In this document: positions 45,486 to 55,638 of the stretch, piece by piece | Layout of the letters: every line of letters starts with the position of its first letter | How positions within the stretch are numbered: position 1 is the stretch's first letter | From: Lampris incognitus | Lineage: Eukaryota; Chordata; Actinopteri; Lampriformes; Lampridae | Reading direction: 5' to 3' | Assembly: GCF_029633865.1 (NCBI RefSeq) | Contig: NC_079214.1 | Span: 28,651,333 to 28,715,332 of the forward strand | Length of the DNA: 64,000 nucleotides | Translations under genes and position numbers: made by a program | The notes under the pieces: model-generated | Seen by the model: the letters and a program-made list of their open reading frames with translations, nothing else | The model's database searches: none | Told to the model about the DNA's origin: nothing

Positions 45486-46500
45486 CTGCTAATACTTTTG
45501 GCTGCTCCCGTTAGGGGTCGCCACAGTGGATCATCCGTTTCCATCTCTTCCTGTCCTTTGCATCTTGTTCTGTCACACCCGCCACCTGCATGTCCTCTCT
45601 CGCCACATCCATAAACCTCCTCTTTGGCCTTCCTCTTTTCCTCTTCCTGGCAGCTCCAGCATCCATCTCCCAGTATACCCAGCATCTCCTCCACACATGT
45701 CCAAGCCATCTCAATCTTGCCTCTCTTGCTTTGTCTCCAAATCGTCCAACCTGAGCTGTCCCTCTAATATACTCGTTCCTAATCCTGTCCTTCTTCGACA
45801 CCCCCAATGAAAATCTTAGCATCTTCAACTCTGCCACCTCCAGCTCTGCCTCCTGTCATTTCGTCAGTGCCACTGTCTCCAAACCATATAACATAGCTGG
45901 TCTCACAACCATCTTGTAAACCTTCCCTTTAACTCTTGCTGAAACCCTTCTATCGCAAAGCACTCCTGACACTCTTCTCCACCCTACCTGCACTCTCTTC
46001 TTCACCTCTCTTCTGCACTCCCCATTACTTTGTACAGTTAACCCCAAGTATTCAAACTCATACACCTTCGTCACCTCTACTCCTTGCATCACCATTCCAC
46101 TGTCCCTCCTCTCATTCACACATATGTATTCGGTCTTGGTCCTACTGACTTTCATTCCTCTTCTCTCCAGTGCATACCTCCACCTCTCCAGGTTCTCCTC
46201 AACCTACAACCTACTCTCGCTACAGATCACAAATGTCATCCACAAACATTATAGTCCACAGACTCCTGCCTGATCTCATCCGTCAACCTGTCCATCACCA
46301 CTGCAAACAAGAGAGGGCTCAGAGCCGATCCTTGATGTAATCCCACCTCCACCTTGAACCCGTCTTTCCAACCACGGACCTCATCACTGTCACACTTCCC
46401 TCATACATATCCTGCACCATTCCTACATACTTCTCTACAACTCCCGACTTCCTCATACAATACCACACCTCCTCTCTCGGCATCCTATCATATGTTTTCT
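45486..46500 (-). mobile_element. RTE-like LINE, 5'-truncated, with 13-bp target duplication
   Basis: Minus-strand LINE encoding (in pieces) YDRMPREEVWYCMRKSG, MKVSRTKTEYICVNER, YEFEYLGLTVQSNGE and LRWLGHVWRR ... RGRPKRRFMDVAREDM. These are the reverse transcriptase C-terminal half and downstream domain. CTAGCTCAAAAGT at 45473-45485 is repeated exactly at 46501-46513. Frameshifts and a deletion around the active site (46155-46319) show it is dead. Confidence 0.88.
45511..46155 (-). pseudogene. LINE reverse transcriptase C-terminal fragment
   Basis: Two open pieces: 46155-45856 (SRTKTEYICVNE through VVRPAMLYGLETVAL) and 45837-45511 (MAELKMLRFSLGVSKKDRIR through KRMIHCGDP). They are adjacent domains of one LINE protein separated by a short frame break. 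The active-site aspartates are not present in this copy. Confidence 0.82.
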
Positions 46501-46544
46501 CTAGCTCAAAAGTATCACGTTGAAAATTCATTTTGTTCAGAATA

Positions 46545-47085
46545 ATTGCACTTGTTTCATAAATGTACAGGGGTTATATTAGGAGTTGTTTTTGGTAAAT
46601 ATGGAGTGGTTATACATATAAAAAAATAGACTATCATCAGCTGGTGGCTGCTCTCTATTATAGCTAACAGACTGTTTCAGGAAGGATGCCAAACTCTGCA
46701 GTACATTCTTCATACCACTGTAGACCTCGTACACTCATACTGTAGCTGTATTATAGAGAACACATTTATACACCGTTTCTACACACTAATGTAGCAAAAG
46801 AAGCAATGCATAGGCACTGTGAGCATGTGGTAATAATATTAGGAGGTGGCTCGGGATACTATGAAGAATGTGCTAATGGTATCTTAGACTTGCACTGAGG
46901 AGTATTTTGCTCCCAGGTCAGAAGCACATTTTGTCACATTTAAGATGGAAAATGTCAGAGAAATTTCGAGGCAGAATGGAGCATGCTCATATGGAGAAAA
47001 AAAAACCTTTCCTTTAGCCAAAGATGCCTCTTTATTCTAAAGGACTATTATGTTAGAACTGTTATGGAAGAACAACACTTTTAAT
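46545..47085. other. Intergenic, nothing recognised
   Basis: No coding or repeat signature. Confidence 0.5.
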
Positions 47086-47086
47086 A

Positions 47087-47390
47087 TGCTTTCACGGTGG
47101 CCCAGTGGTTAGCACTGTTGCGTCACAGCAAGAAGGTCCTGGGTTCGAACCCCAGGCCATCCCACGTCCTTTCTGTGTGGAGTTTGCATGTTGTCGCCGT
47201 GTCTGCATGGGTTTCCTCTGGGTGCTCTGGTTTCCTTCCACCATCAAAAAGACATGCATGTTAGGGTTAATACTCCTGTCTGTGCCCTCTGACCAAGGCA
47301 ATGGAAAGAAGAACTGGAGTTGGTCCCCAGGTGCTGCAGCTGCCCACTGCTCCTATACAATAGGACGGGTTAAATGCAGAGAACAAATTT
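47087..47390 (+). mobile_element. Interspersed repeat with tRNA-like head (inverted copy of 240-606)
   Basis: CACGGTGGCCCAGTGGTTAG (A-box like), GGGTTCGAACCCC (B-box), then TGTGTGGAGTTTGCATG ... GACATGCATGTTAGGGTTA ... GGACGGGTTAAATGCAGAG. Full-length relative of the repeat at 240-606 in the opposite orientation. No target duplication seen. Confidence 0.7.
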
Positions 47391-48950
47391 CATGGTATGT
47401 ATGTACAGTGACAAATAATTAAGTGTCTGTCTTCAAGTATCTGAACATTGTAAAGTACGTACATGTGACTTATCTTGATATATTAAGGGTCTTAATATGG
47501 TACATTGCCTTCAAAATAAATTTCATTTCCACCTTCATTTCCCCCTCACTCTGTAATATTTTCATTATTTTGTTCTGTCTAAAGAAATAAATTGATTGTT
47601 TAAAACATGATATCTCAGAGGCCATGGAATTTAGTTCTGCAGCAAATGTTTGCTCGGGGCTCATTCGGGGCTGTGCAAGATGAAACATGCCTCATGTTAA
47701 CCTTTGAGATAATATCACTTAAATAAGGACACATCTGTGTAAGAGCAACATCTGAACTGGCATAGTGAGAATTAATAATGCACCATTCCCCATGATCAGG
47801 TTTTCAAGAGAAATTTCCAGAGTGACAACAGTAAGCACCACCTGTTCAGTGTAAATGCTAGCTTTCAACTGGAGGAACACAAGGCCCCCTTGTTAAAAGG
47901 AGCTGTCAGCCTGCCTAAAAGATTCTCTTCGGGGTTTTGTTTTATTGACTTTTAGGGTGATGTCATTAATGCTGCGTAAGTGGCCTTTCCTTCACACTTA
48001 ACATTGCTATTTGTAATTTAATGAGTAATTCTGATTTAATCCTCATTGTTGTTCAGGCATGAGTAGCAATGACAAATGGAAAAAAAGCAAGACATCTGGA
48101 TTGCAGGACAGTGAATCCCCAGTCCGTTTGCCACCATTTGCCGTTTTCAAACCCTCTCAGTTGGTGTGATTTGTTGTGATTGCTGCAAAGTTTGGTGAGG
48201 ATTGGGAGTGCAAACCAAGATATTTTGAGGGCAAGGCATCAAACAACTACAAAAGCAACTCCGCTTGCCCAGGTCCTGCCTTTTTGAATGCAGTAATCTG
48301 GGCTCACATGAGTCATTTACTTTGTTCAATTGATGCAGCAACCCTGATTGATATTTACTGGTCATATTTATCCTTCAGGAAAGATTATATGTGACAAATT
48401 GAAGTCTTGATGGAAAAATCTGTTGTGGCGTGGTGATGACCTGAAAGACAAAGTCAAAATCAAACAAAAAATGAAGTCCAATTTTTAGTTTTTTGCCTTC
48501 CGTGTACATTATACTGTACAGATTTGAACTCTAATCCTGGATTTCTTGTGCATCAAAATATACCAGTAGTTTTGATGTGGGAGGACAAACCAGAAAGAGA
48601 TCCATGGCTTCTTCTGGCTCGCAGCCCCATCACATAAGAATTGTCAATGATGAAGTTATTGAGGGGGTCCAAGGTTTTTGGAATCATTGATAATCCCCCA
48701 ACCCCAACCCCAGCACCACCCTACCCCTTCAGCCTTTAGTTGCCACACCCTTGGACACCCTAATCTACCTACCCTTAAAGTCAACTCAGAGAACTCGTTA
48801 AGGCCCTTGATTAGCTCCCAAACTAATGGGGCAAATGTAACCTTAAACTGTCTTAAGTAATTACAGATCAGAATCAAGACCATTTTCAACAAACCCTGAC
48901 ACACGCACAATATATTCCTCGGGGTAATCTATTTATGTCTGTTCTACATA
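47391..48950. other. Intergenic, nothing recognised
   Basis: Unique-looking sequence; a C/A-rich patch at 48700-48730. No gene supported. Confidence 0.5.
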
Positions 48951-48952
48951 TG

Positions 48953-48954
<2 letters not shown>

Positions 48955-49012
<58 letters not shown>

Positions 49013-49118
49013 AATATATATATATAAAGCATATATATTTAAAACATATATATAAAACTTTGTTAAAAGAAACACTCAATGGTAGGGATAGTGCTCAACA
49101 TATATACATATACGTATA
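48955..49118. repeat. (TG)n and TA-rich tract with fold-back repeat arm
   Basis: 27 TG units (48955-49008), TATATA runs, then AAAAGAAACACTCAATGG ... GTGCTCAACATATATA, an arm of the fold-back family. The BEL element is inserted directly after it. Confidence 0.75.
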
Positions 49119-49757
49119 TTCTGCCCTAGCAATTCTTTCCTAATAAGGCGTAGGCAGATAGCACACGAGAGAATGAATGTAGCTCGAGCTTGACGTCTTC
49201 TTCGGATGGAAGTTCATTGAAGACTTTACTCCATTCATACGTTTCTCCCTTTTTTACCCCCGTAAAACTGAAGAAACACAAATAAAGAATACAATTACTA
49301 AGTACCCAAATAGTCTTTTCTGTCTTTTCACATTACCTATTTCATATGCACACAAACTAGCCCGCAGGCCCCGCACACATTTACACGCAGATAGCTAACT
49401 TGCATAGGCTACACGGGGTAAAATAATGAGCTACGCTAACATGAAATGACTCGCTTATAACTATTACATACATACTCACGTAAGTCTTGATTATGATATT
49501 TCCATATGTATCGCTCCAAGGATCCGACGCTTATAGAACAACTGTCTTTCTCTGCTTGAAACACGTGGGAACTGAACTCGTTCATTCCAAACAACAGCTA
49601 CCGACACCGTCGTTTACACTGACACACAGACACAAAATGCAATACCCAGTCCCACCGCTAGGTGTTACATGGGCACCACAAAGAATGCGGAGTAGCTGAC
49701 TAACATAGGCCTAGAATAGACTGAATACAACAGACCTTTTAAATTTCTCAGTCAGAA
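49119..49757 (-). repeat. BEL/Pao 3' LTR
   Basis: 639 bp, highly similar along its length to 54537-55195. On the minus strand it begins TTCTGACTGAG and ends ...GGGCAGAA. A purine-rich GACGGGGAGTG precedes it (polypurine tract). Boundaries are good to a few bases. Confidence 0.88.
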
Positions 49758-49921
49758 CACTCCCCGTCTGGTGTAATTACTATTATGCCACTAAATCATT
49801 ATTATTTCTCTGTCAATTATTATCATTAGATAGAAGCACAACTAAGTCATTAATAGGTCTTAGGTACTCTTTCACAGTTCCTTGCTTGGCAGTCTTCACC
49901 ATGACCTAATGAACTCTGTTG

Positions 49922-50515
49922 TCACTGCTTGGCATGGTCGGCTGGGTTCAGGTCAGTTCGGACATAATGCCACTGGCTCTGTGTGGTGGATTTCCTTATG
50001 CGTGTAACCCTGTTGGCCACATACATGTGAAATCTCCTTGTGGTGTTGTGAATGTAGCCAAGTACTACACGGCTGTCTGTGTAGAACTTGACATGCAGCT
50101 CTGTGTCTAACGCTTCTTTTATGAGCTCCATGAGCTCAACAGCGAGCACTGAGGCGCACAGCCCCAGGCGTGGGATAGTGTGAGCAGGAACTGGAGCCAG
50201 CTTCGACTTGCTCATCACAAACCCCACATGACACTGTCCGTCTGAGTCTATGACTCGTAGATACACCACAGCAGCTATGGCTAGAACAGACGCATCTGAA
50301 AAGATGCACAGCTCCCTAGAATGAGCCTGTGAGAGAGAGATCGGAACATATGGCCTTGGGATGTGTAGGTGTTCAAGATCAGCAAGAGATGTAATCCATG
50401 CTTCCCATTGGGCCCTTTTATCTGCTGGGAGAGGCGTGTCCCACTCTTGTTGCATTGATGAGAGTTCTCTCACAAGAGCCTTTCCATGCATAGTGATAGG
50501 AGAGACAAATCCCAA
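49922..50515 (-). pseudogene. BEL/Pao RNase H
   Basis: 198 codons: CIFSDASVLAIAAVVYLR (first catalytic Asp), RLGLCASVLAVELMELI, and KFYTDSRVVLGYIHN. Open to TDLNPADHAKQ and then stops; the integrase that should follow is absent. Confidence 0.83.
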
Positions 50516-50554
50516 GGGGTCGTAGAGGCTATTGACAGTGGAACGCGTTCCTCT

Positions 50555-52082
50555 TCATGTGAATGGTTTGACATCTCTTGACACTTTGAATGTGAAATGG
50601 TCATTTTTAAGGTTCCAGCTTACGCCTAGACTGCGCTGAAGAGGCAGTGGATCAGCACTCAAATCCAAGTCCTTGAGCTCCTTTAGTCTGTCCTCCGGTG
50701 GAAAGGCCTCCATGACTGTGGCGCTGTTGGAGGCCATCTTGTGGAGTTTCAGGTTCGCCTCCGCCAACATTTCCTGTGTGCGTTTCAGGAGGTCAACAGC
50801 TTCCTCCTCGCTGGGAACAGCTGTGATGCCATCATCAACATAAAAGTTGTGCAGCACAAATTCTTTAGCGTCTCTACCATGTTCTGCCTTACCATGCTCT
50901 GCTGTGCGTCGCAATCCATATATGGCAACAGCTGGCAACAGACTGTTTCCAAAGACATGTACAGTCATCCTGTAATTGTCACGCCCTGTCTGGATAGTCA
51001 AGTTATCTTTTTGTTTCTCCCAGTGTTCTTTGTCTTGTACTTCCTGTTTTATTTTGATACTCACCTCTTGTCTCATTTCAGGTCCTTTACTTCCTGCCCT
51101 CATGTGTCTCCCTCCTGTGTGATTACCTGCCCTGCCCTAATGTGTTGCACCTGTGTCTCATTGTCTCCCCTCCTCCAGAGTATATAGTCTTAGTGTTCTC
51201 GTCCTTCTGCGCCAGTTCGTCTTGTTCCTTGTGACAGCGTTCCAGCATTTTTTCTCTGTGTGAGTTTCTTAAGCCCTATAGTTTCGTGACCGTTTTTTTG
51301 CCTTTTTGACCTTGCCTTTCGCCTGCCGATTTGGACACTTTTGCCTTGTTATCTGATCACCTGTGTACAGACCTCCTTCTTATTTAAAGGACTGATTTTT
51401 GTGAACTGAGACTGAGTCTGCATTTTGAGTCCAAGTCTGCGGTTCAGCACTGACAGTAATCAATTATCTCCTCTTCAGGGCAGTTGTCGTTGTGCCACAG
51501 AAAGTGAAGATAGTTGCGGTGACCTTCTTTCACCTTGAAGCTGTAAAACATTTACTCAAAGTCCACTGTGATGGCTATCCGCTCTTTGCGAAAACGCAGC
51601 AAGACATCTATTAATGTGTTGTTAAGATTTGGCCCTCTCAGCAGAACATCAATGAGTGAGATGCCATTATACTGGGCACTCGAGTCGAACACCACTCTGA
51701 TTTTATCGGGCTTTTGGGGATGCTAAATGCCAAATATTGGCAAATACCAACATTCCTCACCTGGCTGCAGAGGCAGAGCAGGTTCTGCTTGATGGTTTTC
51801 GATTACCTTTTCCATGAAATCAAAGAAATTTTCTTTGATTCCTGGTTTCTTTTGGAAGGTGCGTTGCAATGAGAATAGCCTCTGCTTCGCTTGCTCTTTG
51901 TTGTTCGGAAGCTGGCTCCGTGGTGAGCGAAAAGGCAATGGCGCCACCCAGTGGTTGTCTTCAGCAAGATACACCTCTGTGTTCATCACATCCAAGAAGA
52001 TGTTATCTTCAATTGACAGGGCCGTCTTCTCGTCGTCTGAAGTCCTCAAGAAAACCATCTCCGAGACAGCTTGTGTCAGCAA
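50555..52082 (-). pseudogene. BEL/Pao reverse transcriptase, split by a solo LTR
   Basis: 52082-51723 is the linker upstream of the reverse transcriptase (KQRLFSLQRTFQKKPGIKEN). The palm continues to 51461, is interrupted by the solo LTR (50977-51455 plus one duplicated target), and resumes at 50971 with the catalytic box NFYVDDGITAV. A frame change occurs near 51720. Polymerase motifs are recognisable but not in one frame. Confidence 0.83.
50977..51455. mobile_element. Solo LTR inside the BEL reverse transcriptase
   Basis: 479 bp beginning TGTCACGCCC and ending GCACTGACA: TG...CA termini with a perfect 5-bp inverted end TGTCA/TGACA. Flanked by a perfect 5-bp target duplication GTAAT (50972-50976 and 51456-51460). 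A TATA-like GAGTATATAG lies at about 51178 on the plus strand. No internal coding. Probably left by recombination between the LTRs of a gypsy-type element. Confidence 0.85.
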
Positions 52083-52328
52083 TGAGGCCTTTGGAGGGTC
52101 TGGAGTTACACAGCGAGGCAGGTAAGTACTGAAGAGGATGGGAACTCACTCGCTCTTTCACATGGATGCTCTTAGACCATGATGTGAAGAATGAGGCTCT
52201 GCCGTTTGGGAATGTTTGTTTTATAGACATTGACATCAGTTGGCTGGTGAGGTCTATCTAGGCAGATCTTTCCTACGATGACTCAGCCCAAATCCAAGCA
52301 CTGTGCATATGGTGTGTTGTGGGGGCCA

Positions 52329-52700
52329 TTATGCTGCCCACGTACCTTGTGCACACTTAGGTGGGATCTTGCCAGCCACTGGAGCGAGGTGAGGGAAGTG
52401 CTGTGTTATCTCTGATGTGGGAATTTTCTTTTTGTCATCTGGCATTGTGTTGCATTCTATGAGGGTAGGGAGCACCACTATGGTTTCTCCATCGAGTGAC
52501 TCAACAGTGAAGTTGCTTGCTTTTCTCCCTGCCGTCTCAACTATGCCAGAGCATGTCCTCAGAGTGTAGAGAGAGGAGTTACTTTCAATGCCGAACAGAT
52601 CGAAGAACTGTGACTTAGCCAACGATCTATTGCTCTGGTCGTCCAGCACCGCATAGACATGTTTCATCTTGTCACGCCGGTTTGAGGGGTAAATTTTCAC
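52329..52700 (-). pseudogene. BEL/Pao aspartic protease region
   Basis: KHVYAVLDDQSNRSLAKSQF is the protease active-site region of BEL elements (Asp in LDDQS), followed by TVESLDGETIVVLPTLIEC. In the position expected between gag knuckles and reverse transcriptase. Confidence 0.72.
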
Positions 52701-52979
52701 CAGACAATTTTAGAGCACGATCTGGGCTGACGATTGTCACTACATATCTCAGTGCATTTGGACGTTACATCAAGGAGAACGTTATTCGTTTTCTCTCCGC
52801 TCTGGTTCACACTTGGTCTCTTCGGCTGACCAGGGGACGGGACCAGGATGGAGTGCGGAGATGTGCTTTTCGCTGTCACATTCTCTGCATTTGACAGACA
52901 CTCCGCAGTCCCTCGCATCATGTCTAGTGGAAGCACAGCACCAGTAACTGATGGAGTTTTCTTTAAGCTTTCTGGTCAT
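52697..52979 (-). pseudogene. BEL/Pao gag zinc knuckles
   Basis: CCASTRHDARDCGVSVKCREC then SEKH: the Cys/His knuckle pair found at the end of BEL/Pao gag, just before the protease. The frame is broken on both sides. Confidence 0.75.
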
Positions 52980-53670
52980 CTAGGTGCTTGCTCCTGAAGG
53001 CACAACACTTAAAAAGGGGGTGGGGCTTGTTATGGATGGGACAATGTTTATCTGGCTCATCAGTTTTCTTCTCAGGCTGGTTGTTCAGGGAGCTCGGGGC
53101 TGTGGCTGACACCTCTGTTTTCTTAATGAAGACAGACGGCTTGTTGTTGAATTTAGCTGCTCTGTCTGGCTTCTGGCTGTTTGAACAGTTGGATGAGGAG
53201 AATGCAAAACTCGGGTCGTTTCTGGTTTTTGCTTGGTTGCAGATGAACTGTACAAAAAAGCTGAAAGGTGGAAAGGCTACCTTATGGTCTTCTTTGTATC
53301 TGGAGCTTTGTGTTACCCATCTTTCCTGCAGGTTGTAGGGGAGTTTTTCAACTATGGGGTTAACGCCCCGTGCGGTGTCGAGATATGCAAGCCCAGGTGT
53401 AAGACCACTCCACTTTGCAGACTCCCCTTCCAGTAGCAGGTCACCCAGCTCTCTCAGCTGGGGAGGTTCTCTGTTGGTGATGCGTGGGAAATCTTCAAGC
53501 CTTTTCAGCAGAGCATGTTCGATGACCTCAGGGCAGCCATAGCATTCCTCTAGGCGCTGCCATATTATTTTGACTCCTTTTGCAGGGCTGGTTACATGGA
53601 CTGACCTGATTCGTTTAGCCTGGGTGGATGACTCTGGGCCGAGCCATTTGAGGAGTAGGTCGAGTTCCTC

Positions 53671-54446
53671 TCACGGTGTAAGGTTGAGGTCATGCGTGAT
53701 GCTCTGGAATGAGGTTTTCCATGCCCAATAATTTTCTGGACGGTTGTCAAATTGGGTCAGGCCGGAACTCACCATCTCTCTCCTTATCAAATAGGTGGCG
53801 AAATCAAGCATCTGGGGTGGCGTGTCCATGTAGCCTTCTGATGAGGCGCGAGAAGGAGGGACTGGAGCAAGCTGCATTTGTGCTGCATTGTTCTGCTGGC
53901 CCTCACGGCCCATTCCAGCATGCTGTGTGTAGCTGACGTTGTGAGGGTGAGCTTGAGGAGGCTGCTGAGTGATGGTTTGAAGAGGGGGACTTGGCTCTCT
54001 AAGTGCATGCTGTGATTCAGGAAATGGATGCTGAGCGTATTGCACCGGAGTGTGGTTCTGCGTTGAGCTCTCTCTTCTTCCCCAAAATCGTGGCACCGTT
54101 CCTCTTCCAAGTCTGCTGCGGCTTCGCAGACCTCTGCCTCTCTGGATACTGCCGCTGCCTCCCTCTCAAATTGCAATACATGGAGACCTGCTTCCACTTC
54201 TGCTCTACGGCGTGCTGCTTCCACAAGTGTTCTCTGCTGTTGTTCCTCGATGCGCACTTTCTCCCTCAAAATGGCTGCCTCCCTCTCTGCATAGGCGAGC
54301 TTTACTTTGAATGCTTCTGCTTTGGCCCTTGCTTTAGTCGCGGCACTGCTAGCTGATGATGCACGTGACTTGACTGACAAAGACCTGGCAGATGACCTAG
54401 TTTCCAAAGTTTGTTCTGTTTTCTTTTCTTCCTCCTGAGAATCCAT
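53671..54446 (-). pseudogene. BEL/Pao gag N-terminal region
   Basis: Starts at 54446 about 90 nt after the 5' LTR: a short acidic leader, then a Ser/Ala-rich and long Lys/Arg/Glu/Ala-rich coiled coil (AEAFKVKLAYAEREAAILRE). The frame shifts near 54096 into a Gln/Pro-rich segment ending in RPENYWAWKTSFQSI, a motif typical of BEL gag capsids. Frameshifted, so no full gag is made. Confidence 0.82.
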
Positions 54447-54536
54447 GTTGTCGCTGTGACTCAGGCACTGATGTGATGCAAAGCTGTTCTGTTGACTTCA
54501 CCCGCTGTGTTCACATCCTTTTACTATTCTGCCCTA

Positions 54537-55195
54537 ACAATTGTGTCCTAACAAGGCGTAGGCAGATAGCGAATGAGAGAATGGATGTAGCTCGAGCTTG
54601 ACGCCTTCTTTAGATGGAAGTTTATTGAAGACTTTACTCATACATTCGTTTTTCCCTTTTTTACCCCCGTAAAACTAAAGAAACACAAATAAAGAATACA
54701 ATTACTAAGTACCCAAATAGTCTTTTCTGTCTTTTCACATTACCTATTTCATATGCACACAAACTAGCCCGCACACATTCACACGCAGATAGCTAACTAG
54801 CATAGGCTACACGAGGTAAAATAATGAGCTACGCTAACATGAAATGACACGCTTATAACTATTACATACATACTCGCGTAAGTGTTAATTATGATATTTC
54901 TATATAACCAAAAACAAAACAAAACAAAAAACAACACTTATGGACGTATCGCTCCAAGGATCCGACGCTTATAGAACAACTGTCTTTCTCTGCTTGAAAC
55001 ACGTGGGAACAGAAGTCGTTCATTCCAAACAACAGCTACCGACACCGTCGTTTACACTGACACACACAGACGCAAAATGCAACACCCAGTCTCACCGCTA
55101 GGTGTTACATAGGCACCGCAAAGAATGCGGAGTCGCTGACAAACATAGGCCTAGAATAGACTGAATACAACAAACCTTTAATTTCTCAGTCAGAA
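54537..55195 (-). repeat. BEL/Pao 5' LTR
   Basis: 659 bp. It differs from the 3' LTR mainly by an A/C-rich insertion near 54905-54945 and scattered substitutions, so the element is not very recent. The right flank is A/T-rich fold-back sequence; no clear 5-bp target duplication is seen. Confidence 0.88.
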
Positions 55196-55638
55196 AAAAA
55201 TATATAGCGTTTTTTTCCAAAACCATCAATGGTGGTTTGATAAGTGTTCGACTAATGAGGAGCGGAATATCAATACAGATGCAGGGAAAAAAGTTTTAAT
55301 ACATAGCAGTACAGGCCTGTTTCGTGTGTCGCACACTTATATATATAAAATCCAGTGAGTCAAGTAAATTTTTTATGAGACCGTACAAGCCTCTTCCATG
55401 CCATACGCAATCATCTTTCATCATCTTGATAGCTGATGGTTGCTTATGGCATGAAACAGGCTTGTACTGTCTCATAAAGAATTTACACTTGACTCACTGG
55501 ATTATTTTGCTCCTTATTTGTTGAGCACTTTCCCTGCCATTGAGTGTTTCTTTTAACAAAGTTATATTTATATATATATAATATGCACATTGTTTTTAAT
55601 GACAATACATTGAATTGAATCGAATATGTATGTATGTA
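55196..55638. repeat. Fold-back repeat with about 65-bp arms
   Basis: The left arm 55350-55413 (ATCCAGTGAGTCAAGTAAAT ... CGCAATCATC) and right arm 55432-55502 (GATGGTTGCTTATGGCATG ... GACTCACTGGAT) are reverse complements with few mismatches around a short loop. Flanks: TGATAAGTGTTCGACTAATG (55236-55260) and TTGTTGAGCACTTTCCCTG (55517-55540). TA runs follow, and the first Tc1 element is inserted after them. Confidence 0.8.

Larger units (their letters stand above)
49119..55195 (-). mobile_element. BEL/Pao-like LTR retrotransposon, integrase-less
   Basis: Transcribed right to left: 5' LTR 55195-54537, gag from 54446, then zinc knuckles, protease, reverse transcriptase and RNase H, and 3' LTR 49757-49119. 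The interior ends within RNase H: only 165 bp lie between the last RNase H codons (49922) and the 3' LTR, so the integrase region is missing. Several frameshifts break the frame and a 479-bp solo LTR sits in the reverse transcriptase. It landed in TA-rich fold-back repeat sequence. Non-autonomous and inactive as it stands. Confidence 0.9.

Noticed and set aside
47087-47390. CRISPR-like or tandem-repeat array
   Set aside because: No regularly spaced identical repeats; the segment is a single interspersed repeat, and this is a vertebrate genome.
50977-51455. hAT-type DNA transposon instead of a solo LTR
   Set aside because: The target duplication is 5 bp with TG...CA termini, as for LTR elements; hAT elements give 8 bp.
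54003-54356. Plus-strand Cys/Leu/Phe-rich open frames at 53709-54356
   Set aside because: They are antisense shadows of the BEL gag coiled-coil region.
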